Source of the DNA: Clostridium tertium | Lineage (GTDB): Bacteria > Bacillota > Clostridia > Clostridiales > Clostridiaceae | Assembly (NCBI RefSeq): GCF_017873245.1 | Contig: NZ_JAGGJY010000002.1 | Location: 310,001 to 374,000 of the forward strand | Direction of reading: 5' to 3' | Length of the DNA: 64,000 nucleotides | Shown here: positions 34,595-43,872 of the stretch, one piece after another | How the letters are laid out: every line of letters begins with the position of its first letter | Numbering within the stretch: the first letter of the stretch is position 1 | Translations under genes and position numbers: made by a program | Notes under the pieces: generated by a model | What the model was told of the DNA's origin: nothing | Database searches by the model: none | What the model saw: only the letters and a program-made list of their open reading frames with translations

Positions 34595-35704
34595 ATGGAA
34601 ACACCATCAACACTATATAGTTATGGTTATAATAGTAATAGTAATAGTAATATTACTATTAATTATTACTGTGATGAAATTAATAATGATATTAATAATG
34701 AGATTAATAATAAATTTAAGCAAGTAGAATTGTATCTTAATGAACTATCAATAATTGATTTTCTAAAAGATAAAAAGATAAAGGCATGTCCTAATTGTAA
34801 TTCTAATAATTTCATAAAGTATGGAAAATATAGAGGGCTACAGAGATTTAAATGTCTCAATAAAGATTGTTGTAAAACCTTTTCCCAAAAAACAAACTCC
34901 ATATTTAGTAACTCAAAAAAGCCATTGGAGCTTTGGTTAAAATATTTAATTCTTATGAATAATAAATTTTCTTTACGAAAGTGCTCATCTATTTTAGGAA
35001 TTAATTTGGCTACTTCTTTCTATTGGAGGCATAAATTCTTAGTCACTCAAATATCAAATAACTATAGTGTATTAAAAAATTATATAGAAGTAAGTAAAAT
35101 AATTATTAAAGAAAATTTTAAAGGGGATAAAAAAGCTAGATATTATAATAAAGAAAATATTTTTATAGCTTGTGCAATGGATAGTAACAAATCACTTATT
35201 TCAAAAGCAATTAGTAGAAGATCCATATCTTTAGTAGCTATTAACAAAAACTTTTCTAAAAATATCGATAAATCTTCAATTATATCTGCTTATAATGATA
35301 GGTACTTTGATATTTATGCAAAAAATCATAATAATACTGTTTTTCCACTATCTTCACAAATTATTTCAAAAGTAATTAATCAGTTAGATTCTAATAATCT
35401 AACGAATTCAAACATTTTATTATTAAAAAATATAAATGAAACATTACCTTCTAATAGCATCTTTATACATAAATTTTCTTTAAATATAAAAAGATGGTTA
35501 GTAAGGTTTAAAGGTGTTGCAACTAAGTATTTAGAAAACTATTTAAACTGGCATATTATTGATTTCAAAAATGATTATAAAATCTATTCATTAAATCAGC
35601 TTTTACTATTTAAAAGTTTATCCTTAAAATCAACTTATATAAAAATAAATAACTTTCCTAAATACAAATTAATCTATCAATATACCTCAAACGGTAACTA
35701 TTAA
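34595..35704 (+). CDS. IS1595-type transposase-derived protein lacking the catalytic triad
   Basis: 369 residues, full-length and uninterrupted. After an Asn-rich N-terminus (about 10-40), a zinc ribbon (Cys65, Cys68, Cys87, Cys92) and the segment LGINLATSFYWRHKFL match the IS1595-family N-terminal half. The C-terminal IKRWLVRFKGVATKYLENYL matches its end. At the three catalytic sites the expected acidic or polar residues are gone: E-V-S-K replaces the A-D-E-T motif (165-168), S-A-Y replaces C-S-D (231-233), and Ser295 stands where H/N/E is expected. The ATG at 34595 follows AAAGGAG. No terminal repeats flank it. It may be a domesticated DNA-binding protein; the family call rests on remembered motifs. 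Confidence 0.75.
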   Translation: METPSTLYSYGYNSNSNSNITINYYCDEINNDINNEINNKFKQVELYLNELSIIDFLKDKKIKACPNCNSNNFIKYGKYRGLQRFKCLNKDCCKTFSQKTNSIFSNSKKPLELWLKYLILMNNKFSLRKCSSILGINLATSFYWRHKFLVTQISNNYSVLKNYIEVSKIIIKENFKGDKKARYYNKENIFIACAMDSNKSLISKAISRRSISLVAINKNFSKNIDKSSIISAYNDRYFDIYAKNHNNTVFPLSSQIISKVINQLDSNNLTNSNILLLKNINETLPSNSIFIHKFSLNIKRWLVRFKGVATKYLENYLNWHIIDFKNDYKIYSLNQLLLFKSLSLKSTYIKINNFPKYKLIYQYTSNGNY

Positions 35705-36019
35705 TTTTTTTCTCTTACACTATAATTATCTTCTTTGAATATTAAATCAAAGTATTTGTTTAGGCTGTTTGTTTTTATGTAAAATAATTGTATATCAATA
35801 CATTAATTCAGGATAATTCTTCGATTTGATAAAAGGACTCTAATAATAAATAATAAACTTTTTTCGAAATGATATTATTAACTATTATTTTATAAATTTA
35901 AATAATAGTCTAGCAAAAACTATATAATTATTTTAACAACAATTTTCTAAAACACATTTATATAGTTTATTTAACTATTAATATCTCTGTATTGATGCCA
36001 AAATATTTCTAATTAAATC
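35705..36019. other. AT-rich gap without a supportable gene
   Basis: About 315 bases after the transposase-derived gene. No open frame with a ribosome binding site and no clear repeat was found. Confidence 0.5.
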
Positions 36020-36067
36020 AAAATAAAAGAAATACTTCATTTAATCTTTAAATAATGAAGTATTTCT
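36020..36067 (-). terminator. Terminator after truncated blaR1
   Basis: AGAAATACTTCATT pairs with AATGAAGTATTTCT across a 12-base loop, with an A/T-rich tail. It stands about 33 bases after the truncated blaR1 stop, so no further coding sequence of that gene can follow. Confidence 0.8.
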
Positions 36068-36100
36068 GTTTATTATTCTATTTATTATTTTTTAATATCT

Positions 36101-36691
36101 TTACATGATATTTATAGATAGAAGTTTTATCTCTTCTTCTATTGATATATTTAGATCATAGTTATTATTTTTTTTATATTCTCTTAAAAGATTCATCTGA
36201 AGTTTTATATATGAAGTGATTATTTTAATCAAAATTATTGAAAAAGTAATTAACCAAATAGTAAATAAAATTTGTTTGAATTGAAAATTATTTTTACCAC
36301 TTTCGGTTATGCTATTATTCAAATTTTTATTTACTGCATCTCCATCTTCATTCTTTTCGTAATCCGTTTTATCATTTATTTCTAAGGAATTTAAATTAGG
36401 CATAATTGAAATGTCGCTTATAGACTTGTTATCGGTTTGATTTTGAATGTTTTTTCCTTCTAATATTAGAGACTCTTCTATATTAATGTTCACAAAATTA
36501 TATATACTAAATTTACTTTCAGGACTAAATGGAATTAATAACTTTAATATTAAAATAAACCATAAATAATATACTATTGACTTTTTCATATGATTCTTTA
36601 TTAGTAGTCTTAATGCTAAAATTAAAACTACTAATAAGCTTCCAACTAAAGATGTCTCTAAAATATAATTAACTATTTTAAGATAATCCAT
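36101..36691 (-). pseudogene. Truncated BlaR1/MecR1 (M56) family sensor
   Basis: 196 residues matching only the N-terminal membrane part of BlaR1/M56 proteins: LVGSLLVVLILALRLLIKN, YYLWFILILKLLIPFSPES and another membrane segment near 140-160, with an extracytoplasmic Asn/Glu-rich loop between. The zinc-protease HEXXH motif and the sensor domain are absent, and the frame ends at 36101, just before a terminator. Family members normally exceed 400 residues. Its ATG overlaps the blaI stop (TAATG). Without the protease it could not cleave BlaI in the known way; it may be a relic, or a membrane remnant with another role. Confidence 0.8.
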
Positions 36692-37077
36692 TATTTTTCC
36701 CCCGATATAAATTTTTCATCTAATAGGCTTCTTAGATCATTTATATCTTCCTTAGTTAGGTTATCTGACTTTACAAAGTTTAATATCATTTCATTTAGTG
36801 ATCCATTAAATACTTTCTTTATAAAGGAATTGCTTTCCTCTTTAATACACTCTTCTTCTGATACAAGAGGAAAATAGAAATATTCCTTTCCAAGTTTTTT
36901 AAAACTTATAGCATCTTTATTTAATAATCTACTTATAAGACTTTTTACAGTTGTGCTTTTCCAAGGCTGCTTTCCTTTAAGCTCTTCAATAATTTCACTT
37001 GATGTTGCTTCCCCTAAAGCCCATATTATTTTCATAACTTCCCATTCTGCATCAGATATTTTAGGTAACTTCCCCAT
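36691..37077 (-). CDS. BlaI/MecI-family repressor
   Basis: 128-residue winged-helix repressor: ISDAEWEVMKIIWALGEATS at the N-terminus, recognition region WKSTTVKSLISRLLNKDAI and a C-terminal dimerisation helix set. The scissile region around residues 95-105 contains FIKKVFNGSLNE. The ATG at 37077 has a GGGAGAG site. Three TACA-N2-TGTA operators lie directly upstream over its promoter, so it should repress itself. The partner sensor downstream is truncated, and no beta-lactamase gene lies in this window, so what induces it is unclear. Confidence 0.92.
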   Translation of the reverse strand: MGKLPKISDAEWEVMKIIWALGEATSSEIIEELKGKQPWKSTTVKSLISRLLNKDAISFKKLGKEYFYFPLVSEEECIKEESNSFIKKVFNGSLNEMILNFVKSDNLTKEDINDLRSLLDEKFISGEK

Positions 37078-37099
37078 AAATCTCTCTCCCATCTTTAAT

Positions 37100-37162
37100 T
37101 ACATATGTAATTCATAATCTAAGTTTACAAATGTAATCCTTAACTGTCAATATACACATGTA
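37100..37162 (-). promoter_or_regulatory. blaI promoter with three BlaI-type operators
   Basis: Three palindromes of the form TACA-N2-TGTA lie at 37100-37109, 37126-37135 and 37153-37162, spaced 26 and 27 bases apart. The promoter on the minus strand is TTGACA (37150-37145), 17 bases, TAAACT (37127-37122). The middle operator covers the -10 side, one lies upstream of the -35 box, and one lies downstream of the start of transcription. This is the BlaI/MecI recognition pattern. The remaining gap to 37401 is AT-rich and shows nothing else. Confidence 0.85.
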
Positions 37163-37401
37163 AATATTTTCTTAACATTATTTTATATTTGTTATTGTTA
37201 TATAAATTTTAATATTATTTATCCTTTAAATATTATGCATACTTTAATCATTATGTAATTTTTTAAAACAATATAGTATTTAGACATTATATAACTTTTA
37301 AATATTTTGTTATTTTTAAATACTATAAAAAACATTTATATATTATTGGATTCTTAATCCGCAAAAAATTAATTAATATTATTTAAAGTTTTGTAAATAT
37401 C

Positions 37402-37455
37402 TAAAAAATGAAGAAGCACCAACTAAGATTAATTTTTCTTAGTCAGCACTTCTTT
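37402..37455 (-). terminator. Terminator after hppA
   Basis: A long, slightly imperfect stem (AAGAAGTGC..GACTAAGA with its complement) begins about 22 bases after the stop and runs into ATTTTTTAG on the minus strand. Confidence 0.85.
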
Positions 37456-37476
37456 AAACTCGAAATAATAATAAAT

Positions 37477-39576
37477 CTAAATCATTCCAAAAGCTAGTAC
37501 TAAAGCACCAAATACTATTGATACCATAGACATAAGCTTAATTAATATATTTATTGATGGCCCTGTAGTATCTTTAAACGGATCACCTACTGTATCTCCT
37601 ACTACAGCAGCTTTATGACACTCTGACCCTTTACCACCTAACACTCCTGATTCTATATATTTTTTAGCATTATCCCATGCTCCACCTGAATTGGACATCA
37701 TAATTGCAACTGCAAAACCAGTAACTGTAGAACCTGCTAATAATCCCGCAACACCATTTGGACCTAATAATAATCCAACTATAAGTGGTGTTAAAATTGC
37801 TATTATAGCTATTGTTACAAGTTCTTTCTGAGCAGATTTTGTGCAAATATCAACACAAGAAGCATAATCCGGTTCTGATTTTCCATCCATAAGCCCAGGT
37901 ATTTCTTTAAATTGTCTTCTTACTTCTACAACTATTTTAGAAGCAGCTCGTCCAACCGCATCCATTGTCTTTGAAGAAAATAAAAATGTAACCATTCCTC
38001 CGATAAACAAGCCTATAAGCACTTGAGGATTTAATATAGACAAATTAAATTCAAATTTATAAGCTCCACTTTTCACCATATTTTCAATAGAATCCTTATA
38101 TGCTGCTATAAATGCAAGAGCAGTAAGTGCTGCTGATCCTATAGCAAATCCTTTTCCTGTTGCTGCTGTCGTATTTCCTAGTGAATCTAATGCATCTGTC
38201 CTTCTTCTAACCTCTGGATCTTGATTTGACATTTCAGCTATTCCTCCTGCATTATCTGCAATTGGACCATAAGCATCAGTTGCTAGTGTTATTCCTAAGG
38301 TTGATAACATACCCACTGCTGAAATAGCTATCCCATATAATCCTAAGTTGAAATCATTTGATCCACCCGATAACTTGAAACTTATTAAAACTGATAAAGA
38401 AACTATTATAACTGGAATTGCAGTTGATACCATTCCTAATGACAAACCGCCTATTATAGTAGTTGCAGGTCCAGTTTTAGTCATATCAGCTAATTTTTTT
38501 GTTGGATTATAATTATCTGAAGTATAGTATTCTGTGAAAAATCCTATTAGTATTCCAGCTATAAGACCTGATAATATACTAAAATAAATTCCTATATTCT
38601 CAGTTCCTATTACAGTTTTAACTATGAAGAATGAACCTATAGCTACAATAATTGATGATATATATACCCCTCTCCTTAATGCTTTTAAAAGATTCTTTTG
38701 TGTTGCATCCTCTTTAGTCTTAACAAAGAATGTAGAAAAAATAGATGCCACTACTCCTAAAGTTGCAACTAATAAAGGAACAGCTACCCCCTTAGTAGAT
38801 AAACCTGCTGCTACTGCTAAAGCGCAAGATGAAACTAATGAACCTACATAAGATTCATATAAATCTGCACCCATTCCAGCAACATCTCCAACATTATCAC
38901 CTACATTATCTGCTATTACCGCTGGATTTCTTGGATCATCTTCTGGAATTCCTATTTCAACCTTTCCAACTAAGTCTGCTCCAACATCTGCTGCTTTAGT
39001 AAATATTCCTCCCCCAACTCTTGCAAACAACGCCATAGAAGATGCCCCAATACCAAATGTTAGTATATTTGTTGTAATTTTAACTACACGTTCTGCTTCA
39101 ATCAAATCTCTATAATACCAATCTAAGAAGGAATACCCAAGTCCTATATAAAGTAATCCTAAAGAAACAACCACTATACCAATTACAGAGCCACTTTTAA
39201 AAGAAACCTTTAATGCTCCATTTAAGCTCTTTTTAGCTGCAGTAGTTGTCCTTGCATTTGCATTTGTTGCAACCTTCATTCCAATAAACCCACTAAGTCC
39301 TGATAAAAATCCTCCAACTACAAAAGAGAAGGGTACAAATATTGATACAAAATCAAAGAGGCTTAATACTAAAAAGATAATAAACATTAAAGCAAAAAAT
39401 ATTGCTACTCCTTTATATTGTCTTGTCAGATATGCATTTGCTCCCTTCCTAATCTTAATTGAAATACTTTTTACATTTTCATCGCCTTCATCTTCTTTTA
39501 ATATTGAGTATGCTTGATAAGCTGCAAAGATTAAACCCAAGACAGAACCAAGTAAAACTAAGAAAATGAAATTCAT
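37477..39576 (-). CDS. hppA: Membrane-bound ion-pumping pyrophosphatase
   Basis: 699-residue integral membrane protein, about 16 hydrophobic segments, which hydrolyses pyrophosphate and pumps H+ or Na+. The pyrophosphate-binding motifs are DVGADLVGKVEIGIPEDD and NVGDNVGDVAGMGADLYES; a second Asp-rich site is DNAGGIAEMSNQDPEVRRRTD; the third is VGDTVGDPFKDTTGPS. Ala in GNTTAATGKGFAIGSA, where K+-independent enzymes have Lys, marks the K+-dependent class. Whether it pumps H+ or Na+ cannot be decided by eye. AGGAGG precedes the ATG. It has its own terminator and stands as a single gene. Confidence 0.97.
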   Translation of the reverse strand: MNFIFLVLLGSVLGLIFAAYQAYSILKEDEGDENVKSISIKIRKGANAYLTRQYKGVAIFFALMFIIFLVLSLFDFVSIFVPFSFVVGGFLSGLSGFIGMKVATNANARTTTAAKKSLNGALKVSFKSGSVIGIVVVSLGLLYIGLGYSFLDWYYRDLIEAERVVKITTNILTFGIGASSMALFARVGGGIFTKAADVGADLVGKVEIGIPEDDPRNPAVIADNVGDNVGDVAGMGADLYESYVGSLVSSCALAVAAGLSTKGVAVPLLVATLGVVASIFSTFFVKTKEDATQKNLLKALRRGVYISSIIVAIGSFFIVKTVIGTENIGIYFSILSGLIAGILIGFFTEYYTSDNYNPTKKLADMTKTGPATTIIGGLSLGMVSTAIPVIIVSLSVLISFKLSGGSNDFNLGLYGIAISAVGMLSTLGITLATDAYGPIADNAGGIAEMSNQDPEVRRRTDALDSLGNTTAATGKGFAIGSAALTALAFIAAYKDSIENMVKSGAYKFEFNLSILNPQVLIGLFIGGMVTFLFSSKTMDAVGRAASKIVVEVRRQFKEIPGLMDGKSEPDYASCVDICTKSAQKELVTIAIIAILTPLIVGLLLGPNGVAGLLAGSTVTGFAVAIMMSNSGGAWDNAKKYIESGVLGGKGSECHKAAVVGDTVGDPFKDTTGPSINILIKLMSMVSIVFGALVLAFGMI

Positions 39577-39873
39577 TATAATTCCTCCTATTATATTAAT
39601 ATAAATATATTAGCTTCACTTTATTATACGTTTCAAACTTTAGGAAAATACTCTAATCTAATAGAAATTTAATATAAAGTATTGAACAATTAATTGATGT
39701 CTTTATTTAAGAATTTAAATTATGATGTTTTAGTATATAAAAATTACAAATCAAAATACAAACTAAATATAATATCTAAAATTATATTTGGAGTAATTTT
39801 AGTCACTATACCCTTTTTAGCTAATTACTAGATATATCAGTAATACTTTCTTATAGGTTAAAACAGATCTCAA

Positions 39874-39914
39874 TAAAAAATAGGTATGATTTTCGCCTTA
39901 AAAATCATACCTAT
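39874..39914 (-). terminator. Terminator after ddl
   Basis: ATAGGTATGATTTT pairs with AAAATCATACCTAT, followed on the minus strand by TTTTTTATTG. The rest of the gap 39577-39873 is AT-rich, without a gene. Confidence 0.9.
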
Positions 39915-39925
39915 CTACTATCGTT

Positions 39926-40825
39926 CTATTTATTTAATGAATGCTCTATTATCATATCTATAAACTCAGAATAGCTTATTCCTTTTTCTCCTGCACTTTG
40001 AGGGAAAAGACTAGTTGCTGTCATACCTGGTAAAGTATTAACTTCTAATACATATGGAACACCCTCTTCTGTAATTATCATATCAATTCTAGCATATACA
40101 GAGCATTTTAATGCCTTGTATGTGTCAAGAGCCATCTTTTCTACTTCACTATGAATATCTTTTTCTAAGTTTATTGCATAATGTTCAGCTCCATTTGCAG
40201 AATATTTTTGCTCATAATCATAGAAATCAGTTTTAGCCTTTATAGCAAGTACTGGGAACATTTCATTTTCAAATACAGGGCAAGTTATTTCATCACCTTT
40301 TATAAATTCTTCGATCATAACTTCATTATCCCACTTTAAACCTTCTCTAACTGCATTTTCAACATCTTCTTTTTTTGTTATTTTAAATGTTGCAACACTT
40401 GATCCCCCATTAGTTGGCTTTATAAACACTGGATATCCTATTTCTTCTATTGCAGCATAATCAATTTCTTCTATTGATCTAACATTTAGCCATCTTGCAG
40501 TTCTTATTCCATTAGCTTTTAAAATCGTTTTTGTTAAATCCTTATCCATACATAATGAACTACTTAATGTATTACAACCCGAGTATGGTATTCCTAAAGT
40601 TTCTAATACAGCTTGAACTGTACCATCTTCTCCAAATTTTCCATGTAAAGCTAATAATGCAAAATCTATATCTCTTACTTTTTCTATTACATCTTCCTTC
40701 TTATCTATAATAACTGGAATAACTTCATACTTTTCCTTATTTATATGTTGCATCATAGAATTTCCACTATTTAATGATACTTCTCTTTCTGAAGATATTC
40801 CCCCCATTAAAACTCCAACTTTCAT
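39926..40825 (-). CDS. ddl: D-alanine--D-alanine ligase
   Basis: 299-residue ATP-grasp enzyme that makes D-Ala-D-Ala for peptidoglycan. Motifs: VLMGGISSEREVSLNSG with the N-terminal Glu/Ser, LHGKFGEDGTVQ, FIKPTNGGSSVA, ARIDMI, EVNTLPGMT. The length is on the short side but complete. GGAGG stands seven to eight bases before the ATG. The loop segment around YEQKYSANGAEH is of the Tyr-type expected for D-Ala-D-Ala rather than D-Ala-D-lactate ligases, as I read it. It is a single gene with its own terminator. Confidence 0.96.
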   Translation of the reverse strand: MKVGVLMGGISSEREVSLNSGNSMMQHINKEKYEVIPVIIDKKEDVIEKVRDIDFALLALHGKFGEDGTVQAVLETLGIPYSGCNTLSSSLCMDKDLTKTILKANGIRTARWLNVRSIEEIDYAAIEEIGYPVFIKPTNGGSSVATFKITKKEDVENAVREGLKWDNEVMIEEFIKGDEITCPVFENEMFPVLAIKAKTDFYDYEQKYSANGAEHYAINLEKDIHSEVEKMALDTYKALKCSVYARIDMIITEEGVPYVLEVNTLPGMTATSLFPQSAGEKGISYSEFIDMIIEHSLNK

Positions 40826-41395
40826 AACAAGTCCTCCATTTTACTATAAAATTTACTGATTTAAATCTTTAATTATTATATCACTATACAGTCTATGATT
40901 AAAGTAATAAAAGTAAACTTAAAATTAAAATTCCACTCTCATACTATGAAGGATTATTATCCTCATAAAATTATCCTTAAATTTAAAGTTAATATAATTT
41001 CTTTAAAAATAAAAAAGATATAGGATTTATTAATTATTACACTAACTATCCTATATCTATCTTACTAGATTTAAATTTAAATTTTACATCTTTTTTATGA
41101 TTACATTTATAGATTTATTTATGTAGAAATTTTATACTTGTATTAATAAATTTATTTTTAAATATTGTTATAAAACTAACTTAAAAGCTTAAATAAGATC
41201 ATCATCAGATACCTTTAGTCTTGAACCAAATGCTATTTCATAGCTACGTTCTTCTCCATCTCATCTTTAAAGTTATGTTAACTTTAAATCTATTTTTCTA
41301 ATTCATTAGACTTAATTTCAAACTCAATTTATCTTCATAATCATTTTCTTACTTTTTTAATTTAAAACTCAATTTAGCTTTATGACTATTTTTAC
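40826..41395. other. Noncoding stretch with a terminator and a possible gene remnant
   Basis: 570 AT-rich bases. On the minus strand a stem GATATAGGAT/ATCCTATATC with T-run (41006-41057) probably ends the queG-plsC-nth transcript. Further upstream on that strand (about 41200-41260) one frame reads GEERSYEIAFGSRLKVSDDD and then a stop, with no start codon in frame; it looks like the last codons of a lost gene. Two imperfect direct repeats containing AAACTCAATTTA lie at about 41315 and 41365. Confidence 0.45.
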
Positions 41396-42046
41396 TTATT
41401 TCTTTTTAATTTCTTTTTTCTTAATTTCTTTATAATACTTACACTGCTTTGTTAAGTTACAAATTTCACATTTTGGATTTCTAGCAATACAACATCTTCT
41501 TCCATGAAAAATTAATAAATGATGCGCTAAGCTCCATTCCCTTTTAGGCAGTTCTTTTTGTAGTTGCTTTTCTACTTCTAATACATTATCAGAATCTGCA
41601 AGTCCTAATCTATTTGAAACTCTAAATACATGGGTATCTACAGCTATCGATGGCACTCCAAAAGCATTTGATAAAACTACATTAGCAGTTTTTCTACCTG
41701 CTCCAGCTAATGAAGTTATTTCTTCCATAGTGTTTGGCACTTCTCCATTAAACTTTTCTTTAAGTTGATTACACATCATTATTAGATTTTTTGCTTTACT
41801 TCTATATAATCCAATTTGTTTTATTCTTTTTTCTAGCTCTTCCACTGTAAGAGTTAAAAATGCATCTAAATCTGGATAATCCCTAAACAAAGTTTCAGTT
41901 ACTTCATTTACTTTTTTATCAGTTGTTTGAGCTGATAGTATAGTAGCAACTAAAAGCTGAAATGCTGATTCATGATTTAATTCACACTTTGCATCTGGAT
42001 AATCTTCCTTCAATGTTTCTAATATTGTTTTTGTTCTTTGCTTCAT
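41396..42046 (-). CDS. nth: Endonuclease III
   Basis: 216-residue DNA glycosylase/AP lyase for oxidised pyrimidines. The helix-hairpin-helix reads LAGAGRKTANVVLSNA with the catalytic Lys, the catalytic Asp lies in VPSIAVDTHVFRVSNRLG, and the four Cys for the 4Fe-4S cluster are spaced C-X6-C-X2-C-X5-C near the C-terminus. A short Lys-rich tail (KKKEIKKK) follows. AGGTGA precedes the ATG. It is the last gene of a likely queG-plsC-nth operon, with eight bases between plsC and nth. Confidence 0.97.
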   Translation of the reverse strand: MKQRTKTILETLKEDYPDAKCELNHESAFQLLVATILSAQTTDKKVNEVTETLFRDYPDLDAFLTLTVEELEKRIKQIGLYRSKAKNLIMMCNQLKEKFNGEVPNTMEEITSLAGAGRKTANVVLSNAFGVPSIAVDTHVFRVSNRLGLADSDNVLEVEKQLQKELPKREWSLAHHLLIFHGRRCCIARNPKCEICNLTKQCKYYKEIKKKEIKKK

Positions 42047-42054
42047 AAAATCAC

Positions 42055-42759
42055 CTATTTATATATTCCTCTATATTTTTCAGGCAGCAAGTTTGCAATT
42101 GACTTCATTATATATTGCATAGATCTTTCATCAAATTCGTGCTTATCTTCATCCTTTTCTTTTCCTGGTAATGTGATAGGATCACCAATTTTAATATTTA
42201 CATCTGCATAATTAAACTTTTCTCCACCCATATCACCATCTTTATTTATAGGTAAAAGGACTTCAGTTCCATACATACCAATTGGTATTATTTGAGCCTT
42301 TGTAAGCCTTGCAATTAACAGCACTCCTTTTTTTCCTTCAATCATTGATCCAGTTCTACTTCTTGTTCCCTCTGGGAAAATAACTAAGTTTTCTCCGCCT
42401 CTAACAAGCTTAACTATCTTTGTAATGGCCTCTTTATCAGCTGAGTTAGGCTTAATACCAACATTTTTAATCATAGCTGTTCCTAATCTAGTTACAGGAT
42501 CATTTGAAAGTTTTACTCCTGCAACAAATGTTGGATCATACTTTTCTCTAAGTACTTTATCCAAGATTAACCCATCAGCATTACTTAAATGATTGCATAT
42601 AAATATTTTAGGTCCACTTGCCTTTTCTATTTTTTCAAATCCTTCTATTTTAATATTTGCATATTTTTTAAAATATTTGTTTACAATAACTTTTGTTATC
42701 TTTACTACTAATGATTCTGGTAATACATTTATTACCTTTACTAATGTTGGTGATAACAT
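42055..42759 (-). CDS. plsC: 1-acyl-sn-glycerol-3-phosphate acyltransferase
   Basis: 234-residue membrane-associated acyltransferase that makes phosphatidic acid. The catalytic NHLSNADGL contains the H-X4-D motif, and FPEGTRSRTG is the glycerol-phosphate site. One N-terminal hydrophobic region could anchor it. GAGGGAG precedes the ATG. It stands 34 bases after the queG-like gene and 8 bases before nth, so the three are probably one transcript although their functions differ. Confidence 0.95.
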   Translation of the reverse strand: MLSPTLVKVINVLPESLVVKITKVIVNKYFKKYANIKIEGFEKIEKASGPKIFICNHLSNADGLILDKVLREKYDPTFVAGVKLSNDPVTRLGTAMIKNVGIKPNSADKEAITKIVKLVRGGENLVIFPEGTRSRTGSMIEGKKGVLLIARLTKAQIIPIGMYGTEVLLPINKDGDMGGEKFNYADVNIKIGDPITLPGKEKDEDKHEFDERSMQYIMKSIANLLPEKYRGIYK

Positions 42760-42793
42760 TAATCTCCCTCACTTCCTATTGTTATATGTAATA

Positions 42794-43783
42794 TTATATT
42801 TTATTACTATTTAAAAGTCTATCAACATAATCTTTTAAATAGGGAGAATCAGTTTTTATATCACTTATATCCCCATTATTATGCCTAATTTTAATTAAAG
42901 CATTCCTTTTCAAAACATTTTTTCCTCTCCATCCACAAGAAGTATTTAGAAATGTTTCTTTGAATTCTCTATTATTTATATTTGCTAATTCAAGTGCATT
43001 TTCCTTATTCATAAAATCAAAAGGATAAAAATCACTTATACTTGAAAAACTTATATCTTCATTATATGGACAACAGTTTTGACAACTATCACAGCCGAAA
43101 ACTCTTCCCTTTAATAATTTTATATGCTTATCCTCTAAATCCTTCTTTTGAGTAAAATATGAAACGCATATATTACTATTTTTTCTATATGCATTTATAG
43201 ATTTACTTGGACAACTTTTATAACACTTATCACATTCTCCACATTCTTTAAAAAGAGAAATTTCATTAAAACCTCTTTCATTATCACAGTTGATTTCTAA
43301 ATCAGTTATTATTTCTCCTAAAAAAACATATGATCCATACTTTTCTGTAATAATCATATTATTTTTACCTATAAATCCAACCTTCGCTAAATAAGCTATA
43401 TATCTTTCAGGTAAAAAGTTGCTATCAACAAATGAATTGGCCTTTCCACCAATACTTTCTATGTATTCACATATTTTACTTAAATATGATTTTACTACTT
43501 TATGATAATCTTTTCCTCTTGTATAAACTGAAAAACCATTATCAAAGTAATTTATATCATGAAGATAAGGGAAAGCTATTGATATAATAGTTTTCCCATC
43601 ACTCATATAATTAAAAGGATTTATCCTCTTTTCAATATCTTTTTCTTCAAACTCATTTTCAAGTCCTTGTTTTCTTCTTTCATAAAAGAAATCTTTAAGT
43701 TCTGCAAACTCCCTGCATTTTATAAAGCCTAAAGTATCTAGTCCTAATGAGTTACAATAATTAATTATATCTTCTTTTATCAT
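42794..43783 (-). CDS. queG: Epoxyqueuosine reductase-like iron-sulfur protein
   Basis: 329-residue protein of the QueG family, which reduces epoxyqueuosine to queuosine in tRNA using cobalamin and two 4Fe-4S clusters. The two clusters are visible as CGECDKCYKSCPSKSI and GCDSCQNCCPYNED. SFVDSNFLPERYIAYLAKVG in the catalytic domain matches the family. It lacks the C-terminal HEAT-like repeats of longer QueG proteins, as usual in clostridia. AGAGG stands six bases before the ATG. Substrate assignment by family only. Confidence 0.85.
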   Translation of the reverse strand: MIKEDIINYCNSLGLDTLGFIKCREFAELKDFFYERRKQGLENEFEEKDIEKRINPFNYMSDGKTIISIAFPYLHDINYFDNGFSVYTRGKDYHKVVKSYLSKICEYIESIGGKANSFVDSNFLPERYIAYLAKVGFIGKNNMIITEKYGSYVFLGEIITDLEINCDNERGFNEISLFKECGECDKCYKSCPSKSINAYRKNSNICVSYFTQKKDLEDKHIKLLKGRVFGCDSCQNCCPYNEDISFSSISDFYPFDFMNKENALELANINNREFKETFLNTSCGWRGKNVLKRNALIKIRHNNGDISDIKTDSPYLKDYVDRLLNSNKI

Positions 43784-43872
43784 AACGAACCTCTATATAA
43801 TTATATTATTTAACATATTCCTCAACATATTACCTTTATATAATCATATCCTCTTTTTAATATCCTACTTTT

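Noticed and set aside
34595..35704. Active insertion sequence
   Set aside because: No terminal inverted repeats or target duplication were seen and the catalytic residues are replaced.
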